A stretch of DNA of 64,000 nucleotides from Streptomyces ochraceiscleroticus (GTDB lineage Bacteria > Actinomycetota > Actinomycetes > Streptomycetales > Streptomycetaceae), in the NCBI RefSeq assembly GCF_000720485.1, contig NZ_JOAX01000003.1, positions 124,001-188,000 on the forward strand, written 5' to 3'. Numbering within the stretch: the stretch's first letter is position 1; each line of letters starts with the position of its first letter. This document shows positions 57,828 through 64,000 of the stretch, piece after piece. Under the pieces are notes generated by a model. It was given only the letters and a program-made list of their open reading frames with translations, ran no database searches and had not been told where the DNA came from. The translations under genes were made by a program, and so were the position numbers.

Positions 57828-58477
57828 TGCCGTTCACGGTCCTCAACTCACGCATGGTCAGGGCCGAGGTCGGGCCCGGGCAGCGGCTGTTCAGCCAGCG
57901 CGGCGCGATGCTCGCCTACCAGGGCGAGGTCAGCTTCACCCCGAACCTCCAGGGCGGCCAGGGCGGCATCGGCTCCATGATCGGCCGGCGGATCGCGAAC
58001 GAGGCGACCCCGCTGATGACGGTGGAGGGCAGCGGCTCGGTGATGTTCGGGCACGGCGGCCACCACGTCCACGTCATCGACCTCACCGGCGACACCCTCT
58101 ACGTCGAGGCCGACCGGCTGCTGGCGTTCGACGGGACGCTGCGCCAGGGCACGATGTTCATGGGCTCGCAGGGCGGCGTGATGGGCATGGTGCGCGGCCA
58201 GGTGACCGGCCAGGGACTCTTCACGACGACCCTCGAAGGCCACGGCTCAGCGGCGGTGATGGCACACGGCGGCGTCATCGAACTGCCCATCCGCCAGGAC
58301 CGCCCGGTCCACGTCGACCCACAGGCGTACGTCGCCCACCGCGGCAACGTCCGCAACAAGCTCTCCACGGCCCTCGGCTGGCGGGAGATGGTCGGCCGCG
58401 GCTCGGGCGAGGCATTCCAGCTCGAACTGTCGGGCCAGGGCACCGTGTACGTACAGGCGTCGGAGGAAAAGTTGTGA
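57827..58477 (+). CDS. AIM24-family protein, copy 2
   Basis: 216 aa from ATG 57827, which overlaps the preceding stop (TGATG). Like copy 1 it ends in RGSGEAFQLELSGQGTVYVQASE and contains VDPQAYVAHRGNV; its sequence diverges more in the N-terminal half, where MGSQGG and GMV repeats are Gly/Met-rich. Function unknown. Confidence 0.85.
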   Translation: MPFTVLNSRMVRAEVGPGQRLFSQRGAMLAYQGEVSFTPNLQGGQGGIGSMIGRRIANEATPLMTVEGSGSVMFGHGGHHVHVIDLTGDTLYVEADRLLAFDGTLRQGTMFMGSQGGVMGMVRGQVTGQGLFTTTLEGHGSAAVMAHGGVIELPIRQDRPVHVDPQAYVAHRGNVRNKLSTALGWREMVGRGSGEAFQLELSGQGTVYVQASEEKL

Positions 58478-59244
58478 GCGGTCCCGTCATTCACGATGTG
58501 CATTCGCTGCCGAAGGACGACAACGTCAATCCGTATGCGTTCAGCGTGGAGCTGGACGGGCAGTGGTTCCTGCAGAAGGGAAAGATGATCGCCTATTTCG
58601 GGCAGATCGATTTCCAGGGAATCGGGCACGGCGCGCTGGACCGGCTGATCGCGTCCAGTTTCCATTCGCCGCTGCACGCCGCGGACTGGGTGGTCGCGCA
58701 GGGGCGCGGGAAAATGCTGCTGGCGGACCGGGCGTTCGATGTGAATTCCTATGACCTGGAGGAGGGCAACCTCACGATCCGGTCGGGAAACCTGCTCGCT
58801 TTTCAGCCATCCCTGTCGCTGAAGCAGTCGATCGTGCCGGGCTTTTCGACGCTCATCGGCACCGGGAAATTCGTCGCGGCCTCCAACGGCCCGGTGGTCT
58901 TCGCGGAGCCGCCGATCCGGGTCGATCCGCAGGCGCTGGTGGGCTGGGCGGACTGCCCCTCGCCGTGCCATCACTACGACCATCAGTATCTGCGCGGCTT
59001 CCTCGGGGGCCTGCGGGCGCACACCGGGATCGGCGGAGTCTCGGGCGAGGAGCACCAGTTCGAGTTCGTCGGGGCCGGCACGGTGCTGCTGCAGTCGACC
59101 GAGCAGCTCATGCCGGAGGCGCCGACGGGGACGGTGCCGGCGGAACCCGGGGTACCGGGCGGGTCCGCTGGTCACGGCGGTGGCTCACAAATGCCGCAGC
59201 TCCCGGGATCGCTCGGGGGGCTCCAGCGCCGCTTCGGGCTGTGA
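58474..59244 (+). CDS. AIM24-family protein, copy 3 with Gly/Pro tail
   Basis: 256 aa from GTG 58474, overlapping the copy 2 stop and preceded by GGAGG. The fold resembles the first two copies (VDPQALVGWAD, EFVGAGTVLLQSTEQ) but it has a CPSPCHHYDHQY insertion with two cysteines and two adjacent histidines that could bind a metal. It ends in a Gly/Pro/Ser-rich tail. Codon use in its middle shows more AT-ending codons than its neighbours. Function unknown. Confidence 0.85.
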   Translation: MSGPVIHDVHSLPKDDNVNPYAFSVELDGQWFLQKGKMIAYFGQIDFQGIGHGALDRLIASSFHSPLHAADWVVAQGRGKMLLADRAFDVNSYDLEEGNLTIRSGNLLAFQPSLSLKQSIVPGFSTLIGTGKFVAASNGPVVFAEPPIRVDPQALVGWADCPSPCHHYDHQYLRGFLGGLRAHTGIGGVSGEEHQFEFVGAGTVLLQSTEQLMPEAPTGTVPAEPGVPGGSAGHGGGSQMPQLPGSLGGLQRRFGL

Positions 59245-59347
59245 GCGGTAGTCTGCGGAGGGTGACCTCGAACGTCTGAGCCCTGTCCGCCGGAATGACC
59301 CCCGGCGGGAAGGGCTCGGTGAGGCCACGATCACGGGGCATGACTAA

Positions 59348-59375
59348 TTTACCATTCAACTTTCACGGGTAGAAT
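59348..59375 (+). promoter_or_regulatory. Candidate absC-like promoter
   Basis: TTTACC (59348-59353) and TAGAAT (59370-59375) are 16 bases apart, within a rare AT-rich island. The -10 ends 6 bases before the ATG, predicting a leaderless message. No Shine-Dalgarno is present, in agreement. Confidence 0.45.
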
Positions 59376-59381
59376 TCATTC

Positions 59382-59858
59382 ATGACGACCGACAGTGACA
59401 CCCCCTGGCTGACCGACCAGGAGCAGCGTGCCTGGCGCACCCATCTCGACGTCAGCAGGCTGCTGACGCACCAGCTCGAGCGGGATCTCCAGCCGTTCGG
59501 GCTGACCTACAACGACTACGAGATCCTGGTGAACCTCTCCGAGGCCGAGGAGCGCAGAATGCGCATGAGCGACCTCGCGGCCTCCACGCTCCAGTCCAAG
59601 AGCCGGCTCTCGCACCAGATCACCCGCATGGAGAACGCCGGGCTGGTGCGCCGCGAGAGCTGCGAGTCCGACCGGCGCGGGCTGTACGCGGTGCTCACCG
59701 ACGACGGCTGGGACACCATGCGCCGGGTCGCGCCGCACCACGTGGCCTCCGTGCGCAAGCACTTCATCGATCTCTTCTCGGCGGACGACCTGGACGCGCT
59801 GCGTGCCTCGCTGACGCCGGTGGCGGATCACCTGCGGGGGCACCGCGGCAAGTACTGA
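59382..59858 (+). CDS. absC: MarR-family regulator, AbsC-like
   Basis: 158 aa, same length as I recall for S. coelicolor AbsC, a zinc-responsive MarR regulator of antibiotic production. The winged helix includes MRMSDLAASTLQSKSRLSHQITRMENAGLVRR and the wing SDRRGLYAVLT. The His-rich stretch APHHVASVRKHF in the C-terminal helices could contribute to zinc binding. It stands beside a RapA-like two-component system, the same neighbourhood I recall in S. coelicolor (SCO5403-5405). The symbol rests on similarity of length and context, not on alignment. Confidence 0.8.
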   Translation: MTTDSDTPWLTDQEQRAWRTHLDVSRLLTHQLERDLQPFGLTYNDYEILVNLSEAEERRMRMSDLAASTLQSKSRLSHQITRMENAGLVRRESCESDRRGLYAVLTDDGWDTMRRVAPHHVASVRKHFIDLFSADDLDALRASLTPVADHLRGHRGKY

Positions 59859-59961
59859 TCCGCGTACGGGCCCGGGCTGCTGACCGGCCGGACGCCGCGC
59901 GGGACGCGGGTGGGGGAACGTGGGGGAACATCGCCGCACCCGCGCGGCACCGCCGGTCCCG

Positions 59962-61359
59962 TCAGTCCCGGCTGTCCGTCGCGACCGGCAGCCGCAGTTC
60001 GAAGGCCGCGCCCTCGCGTACCGCCAGCGTGCCGCCGTGCCGTTCGGCGATGTCCCGGGCGATGGCGAGGCCCAGGCCCGCGCCGCCGTCGTCCCGGCTG
60101 CGCGCGTCGTCCAGCCGGACGAACCGCTCGAAGATCCGCTCCCGGTCGGCCTCGGCCACCCCGGTACCGTCGTCGTCCACCCGCAGCACCGCCCACCGGC
60201 CGTCCCGGTGCACGTCCACCGTGACCTGCGAACGGGCGTGCCGCTGGGCGTTGTCGACGAGATTGCCCAGGATCCGGCTGAGCTGGCCGCGCGAGCCGGA
60301 CACCTCCACGCTCGGCAGCTCCCCGGCGCGCACCGGCAGCCGGTCGGCGACCCGCTGCGACAGCTCCTCGCGGGCCAGGGCGCCCAGGTCGATCCGGGTG
60401 CCCTTGGGCCGCTCCCCCGCGTCCAGCCGGGCCAGCAGCAGCAGGTCGGCGGCCAGGTGCTGGAGCCGTACGGTGTCCTCCACCGCGCCCGGCAGGTCCA
60501 GCAGCTCGGGGTGCGCCTCGGCGACCTCGAGCTGGGTGCGCAGGCTCGCGATGGGGCTGCGCAGCTCGTGCGAGGCGTCCGCGATGAAGCGGCGCTGGCG
60601 CTCGACGGACGCCTCCAGCGCCGCCAGCGTCTCGTTGGTGGTCCGGGCCAGCCCGCCGATCTCGTCGCGGGACGCGGGCTCCGGTACCCGCCGGGAGAGG
60701 TCCGTACTGGCGGTGATCGCGGCCATTTCGCTGCGGATGCCCTCGACGGGGCGCAGCGCTCGCCGGGTGACCAGCCAGGTGACGCCGGCGACGACCAGGA
60801 GCAGCAGGGGCAGGCCGATGAGCATGGCGTTCCGCACCGAGCCGATGGTCTCCTCCTCGGCGGCGCGCGAGGTGCCGGCCATGACGGTCACCGTACGGTC
60901 GTGGGTGTCGGTGGCGTCCACTTCGGCCCAGCGGTAGTCGGCGCGCTCGCCGTCCACGACGGCCGTGCCGTCGGAGTGCTCGACCTCGTCGTCCACCTCC
61001 CCGGGGCGAGGGGTGGCGCCGTCGTCGTCATCGTCACCGTGGCGGCCGTTGCCGGGCGCCCCCAAGGAGACCTTCGTGCCGTCGACGACCTGCAGGTCCT
61101 CACCGGCCGCCAGCACACGGCCGTTCTCGTCGTCGATGAGCACGGGGTGGTCGTCGGCGTCCGGCAGGTCGAGGTCCCGGTAGGCGGTGCCGGTGGCGAT
61201 CTGGGAGGCCACCTCGCGGGCCGTGACCTCGGCGTGCAGGTCGGCCTGGCCGGCCAGGTTGGTGCGCAGTACCAGCAGGACGGCTATCCCGACCGCGATG
61301 AGGGCGACGGCCACCACGGCCGTCGCGCCGGCGGCCGCTCTGGCCCGTACCGATCCCAT
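59962..61359 (-). CDS. Sensor histidine kinase (RapA2-like)
   Basis: 465 aa from ATG 61359, 4 bases after the response-regulator stop; a GTG at 61371 is an alternative. TM1 (about 8-33), an Asp-rich extracytoplasmic sensor (about 35-165, containing HGDDDDDG), TM2 (about 172-195), HAMP, DHp with H264 in DASHELRSPIASL, and ATPase motifs NLVDNAQRHA and GGAGLGLAIARD. The acidic sensor could bind metal cations. I recall this locus as rapA2 in S. coelicolor, linked to antibiotic regulation; that link is not testable here. Confidence 0.9.
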   Translation of the reverse strand: MGSVRARAAAGATAVVAVALIAVGIAVLLVLRTNLAGQADLHAEVTAREVASQIATGTAYRDLDLPDADDHPVLIDDENGRVLAAGEDLQVVDGTKVSLGAPGNGRHGDDDDDGATPRPGEVDDEVEHSDGTAVVDGERADYRWAEVDATDTHDRTVTVMAGTSRAAEEETIGSVRNAMLIGLPLLLLVVAGVTWLVTRRALRPVEGIRSEMAAITASTDLSRRVPEPASRDEIGGLARTTNETLAALEASVERQRRFIADASHELRSPIASLRTQLEVAEAHPELLDLPGAVEDTVRLQHLAADLLLLARLDAGERPKGTRIDLGALAREELSQRVADRLPVRAGELPSVEVSGSRGQLSRILGNLVDNAQRHARSQVTVDVHRDGRWAVLRVDDDGTGVAEADRERIFERFVRLDDARSRDDGGAGLGLAIARDIAERHGGTLAVREGAAFELRLPVATDSRD

Positions 61360-61363
61360 GGCC

Positions 61364-62026
<663 letters not shown>

Positions 62027-62049
62027 GCGACAAGAGTGCCACCGGCTTG

Positions 62050-62065
62050 CTGAAGGCCGCTTCAG
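62050..62065. promoter_or_regulatory. Response-regulator site 1 (CTGAAG-N4-CTTCAG)
   Basis: CTGAAG at 62050-62055 and CTTCAG at 62060-62065 form a palindrome 24 bases upstream of the regulator start. An almost identical palindrome lies on the far side of the MITE-like element. Confidence 0.55.
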
Positions 62066-62069
62066 GGTC

Positions 62070-62233
62070 AGAGCCTGTGTCATAACCCCGGTCGGATCAG
62101 CGCGCGTCGTCTGGTGCGTGCTATCGCAAGGCGCCGGAAGGGCCTCGTAGCGGAGCTACTAGGGCCTTTTGGCAACGCCGCGAGAGTGCGTGCCAGGCGG
62201 CGGGCGCCCGACCGAGGTTATGTCACAGGCTCT
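62070..62233. mobile_element. 164-bp MITE-like palindromic element
   Basis: The element has 26-bp terminal inverted repeats at 62070-62095 and 62208-62233 that match in 24 of 26 positions; both outer ends read AGAGCCTGTG. The interior is itself an imperfect palindrome centred near 62152, so the whole unit could fold into one long hairpin. It has no coding capacity. This structure fits a non-autonomous miniature element moved by a transposase encoded elsewhere. No clear target-site duplication is visible, so the mechanism is unproven. Confidence 0.75.
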
Positions 62234-62238
62234 CCGTT

Positions 62239-62277
62239 CCTGAAGGCGGCTTCAGGCTCCTTCAGGGTGGCTTCAGG
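62239..62277. promoter_or_regulatory. CTTCAGG operator array upstream of the PepSY gene
   Basis: The palindrome CCTGAAG-N4-CTTCAGG (62239-62256) is followed by CTTCAGG copies at 62260-62266 and 62271-62277, giving three direct repeats at 10- and 11-bp steps, 114 bp ahead of the PepSY start. In-phase tandem sites fit binding of the adjacent OmpR-family regulator. Confidence 0.6.
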
Positions 62278-62390
62278 AAGGGATCGGCAGTGTGTGGTCA
62301 TCACCTGGGGGCCACCCCCGGCCCCCTCCGGGAGACCCCCCGGCCCCCGGGTGATCCTGTCGAACAGCAACCCGTCCTGGAGGCTTCACC

Positions 62391-63065
62391 ATGAAGCGCA
62401 ATGTCGTCATCGCCACCGTTGCCGCGGCCGCCCTGATCGCCGGCGGCACCGCGACCGCCGTCGCCATCGGCAGCGAGGACGGGACGGCAGCGGCGTCGAG
62501 CTCGTCGCCTGCACAGGGGCAGCAGGCCGAGGGCGTGGCGTCGTACGAGAACGCGCAGGGCCAGGGCGGCGACAACGACGGCGACGACGCCCGGGAGGCG
62601 AAGGCCGCCTCGGTCACCGCGCAGCAGGCGGCGGCCGCCGCGCTGAAGGCCGTGCCGGGCACGGTCACCGAGGCCGACCTGGACGACGACGAGTCCGGTG
62701 TCGCCTGGGACGTGAACGTGCTGGGCAAGGACGGCAAGTGGCACGACATCACCGTCGGCGCCGACAAGGCCGAGGTACGCAGCCAGCACGTCGACCAGGA
62801 CGACGACGGCGACGAGGGCAAGGACCGGGTCCGCTCCGTGCTGAACGACGCCTCCGTGGACATCGCTCAGGCGGCCGGGAAGGCCGCCGCGCACGGCACG
62901 GTCGTCTCGGTCGAGCTGGACGGCCCCGACCACGGCAAGAAGCTCGCCTGGGAGGCCGAGACGGTCACCAAGGACGGCGCCGAGCACCACGTGACCGTCG
63001 ACCCGGGCAGCGGTGCGGTCAGCAACGCGCCGTCGGACGACGACAATGACGGCGACGACGACTGA
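62391..63065 (+). CDS. Secreted PepSY-domain protein
   Basis: 224 aa, ATG 62391 with GGAGG 7 bases upstream. Signal peptide about 1-27, a Ser/Gln/Asp-rich linker, then two PepSY-like repeats (about 70-125 and 140-205, each with TVxxVELDxxxxGxxWEVxV-type pattern), ending in a poly-Asp tail (DDDNDGDDD). PepSY domains often inhibit proteases or bind metals. It is divergent from the RapA-like system with shared operator-like repeats, so it is the likely main target and perhaps a feedback or sensor partner of the kinase. Confidence 0.88.
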   Translation: MKRNVVIATVAAAALIAGGTATAVAIGSEDGTAAASSSSPAQGQQAEGVASYENAQGQGGDNDGDDAREAKAASVTAQQAAAAALKAVPGTVTEADLDDDESGVAWDVNVLGKDGKWHDITVGADKAEVRSQHVDQDDDGDEGKDRVRSVLNDASVDIAQAAGKAAAHGTVVSVELDGPDHGKKLAWEAETVTKDGAEHHVTVDPGSGAVSNAPSDDDNDGDDD

Positions 63066-63103
63066 CCGTCCCGAGACCGGCGGCGCCCCCCGCCGCCCAC
63101 CAG

Positions 63104-63140
63104 GCCGACCGGCTCCCCGCCCCCCGGGGAGCCGGTCGGC
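63104..63140. terminator. Bidirectional terminator between PepSY gene and meaB
   Basis: Perfect 16-bp stem: arms 63104-63119 (GCCGACCGGCTCCCCG) and 63125-63140 with a five-C loop, in the convergent gap. Confidence 0.8.
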
Positions 63141-63150
63141 TCCTGTCGTG

Positions 63151-64000
63151 TCAGCCCTGTTCCGTCAGGCCCGCCACCAGTTCGTCGGCGGCGGTGTACG
63201 GGTCGAGCGTGCCGGCCACGATGCGGTCGGCCAGGGCGCCGAGGCGGCGGTCGCCGTGCAGGTCGCCGATGCGCTCGCGGAGGGTCGTGACGGCGATCGT
63301 CTCGACCTCGCGGGCGGCCCGGGCGGCCCGCCGCTCGGCGAGTACGCCGTGCTCGTCCATCCAGGCGCGGTGCTTCTCCAGCGCCTCCACGACCTCGTCG
63401 ACGCCCTCGCCGCGGGCGGCGACGGTCTTGACGATGGGCGGGCGCCAGTCGCCGGGCGCGCGGGACTCCCCCAGGCCCAGCATGTGGTTCAGCTCGCGCG
63501 CCGTGGCGTCCGCGCCGTCCCGGTCGGCCTTGTTGACTACGTAGACGTCGCCGATCTCCAGGATGCCCGCCTTGGCGGCCTGGATGCCGTCGCCCATGCC
63601 GGGGGCCAGCAGCACCATGCTGGTGTCGGCCTGGGAGGCGATCTCCACCTCGGACTGGCCCACACCCACGGTCTCGACCAGGATCACGTCGCAGCCCGCC
63701 GCGTCCAGGACGCGGATGGCCTGCGGCGCCGCCCAGGCGAGGCCGCCGAGGTGGCCGCGGGTGGCCATGGAGCGGATGTAGACGCCGGGGTCGGAGGCGT
63801 GCTCGCTCATCCGGACCCGGTCACCGAGCAGGGCGCCGCCGGAGAACGGGGAGGACGGGTCGACGGCCAGGACGCCGACCCGCTTCCCGATCTTCCGGTA
63901 GGCGGTGACCAGGGCCGAGGTGGACGTCGACTTGCCGACGCCCGGGGAGCCGGTGAGGCCCACGACGTACGCCTGCCCGGTCAGCGGCGCCAGTGCGGCC
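63151..64000 (-). CDS. meaB: MeaB-like GTPase, chaperone of B12-dependent mutases (5' end outside window)
   Basis: The C-terminal 283 or so residues are visible; the frame continues off the right edge (AALAPLTGQAYVVGLTGSPG...), so the start lies outside. G3E-family GTPase motifs: P-loop GSPGVGKST, ETVGVGQSE (switch), and NKADRDGADAT (NKxD). The C-terminal dimerisation arm is complete. MeaB/ArgK proteins load and protect methylmalonyl-CoA and related mutases using GTP hydrolysis. With icmA about 9 kb away, a functional link is reasonable. Confidence 0.93.
   Translation of the reverse strand, partial: AALAPLTGQAYVVGLTGSPGVGKSTSTSALVTAYRKIGKRVGVLAVDPSSPFSGGALLGDRVRMSEHASDPGVYIRSMATRGHLGGLAWAAPQAIRVLDAAGCDVILVETVGVGQSEVEIASQADTSMVLLAPGMGDGIQAAKAGILEIGDVYVVNKADRDGADATARELNHMLGLGESRAPGDWRPPIVKTVAARGEGVDEVVEALEKHRAWMDEHGVLAERRAARAAREVETIAVTTLRERIGDLHGDRRLGALADRIVAGTLDPYTAADELVAGLTEQG

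Overview
The window is a very GC-rich actinobacterial chromosome segment, almost certainly Streptomyces or a close relative. Third-position GC is strong, many starts are GTG, genes overlap as ATGA, and terminators are long GC hairpins without U-tracts. From memory and unchecked, the gene order resembles the S. coelicolor core between roughly SCO5400 and SCO5456 (glgE/treS/mak/glgB, pfkA2-pta-ackA-pyk2, icmA, absC, rapA1/A2). I saw no rRNA, tRNA, CRISPR array or complete insertion sequence.

Layout. 1-28 kb: glgX (5' end possibly outside), a heterodimeric ABC exporter, a Pro-rich membrane protein, two tandem secreted M4 metallopeptidases, glgP on the minus strand, a secreted S8 protease, the alpha-glucan operon glgE-treS-mak-glgB, a third M4 metallopeptidase and a C4-dicarboxylate symporter (dctA). 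28-34 kb: a DcuS/DcuR-type two-component system divergent from dctA, then a sugar ABC importer (binding protein plus two permeases, no ATPase) and a small secreted protein. 34-41.5 kb: an XRE regulator, pfkA, then pta-ackA-pyk (lower glycolysis and acetate overflow). 41.5-46 kb: a minus-strand cell-surface set (DUF6230, DUF6114, a low-complexity anchored protein) and a CnoX/YbbN-like thioredoxin. 46-51 kb: TetR, then an unusual locus of a second MurG-like glycosyltransferase and an NDP-sugar epimerase, divergent from an OmpR/HK pair. 51-57 kb: a secreted alpha/beta hydrolase, icmA, an acyl-CoA dehydrogenase-like protein, two DUF3817 proteins, a MarR regulator and a thiamine-binding-type protein. 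57-64 kb: three tandem AIM24 genes, absC-like MarR, a RapA1/RapA2-like two-component system, a PepSY protein and the 3' part of meaB.

How the genes work together. GlgP, GlgX, GlgB, GlgE, TreS and Mak form a complete circuit between glycogen-like alpha-glucan, maltose-1-phosphate and trehalose. PfkA, Pyk, Pta and AckA carry carbon through glycolysis to acetyl-CoA and acetate. IcmA and MeaB (B12-mutase GTPase chaperone) link isobutyryl-CoA and butyryl-CoA metabolism.

The most interesting non-core signals are regulatory. (1) Direct repeats of CTAAGA spaced 11 bp lie in the 64-bp gap between the MurG-like operon and its divergent two-component system, suggesting an inducible lipid-II or cell-wall response. 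(2) A 164-bp palindromic MITE-like element lies inside the control region between the RapA-like regulator and a PepSY gene, between two copies of a CTGAAG-N4-CTTCAG site. (3) Twin 24-bp palindromes precede icmA. (4) GlgB has a histone-H1-like Lys/Ala N-terminal extension.
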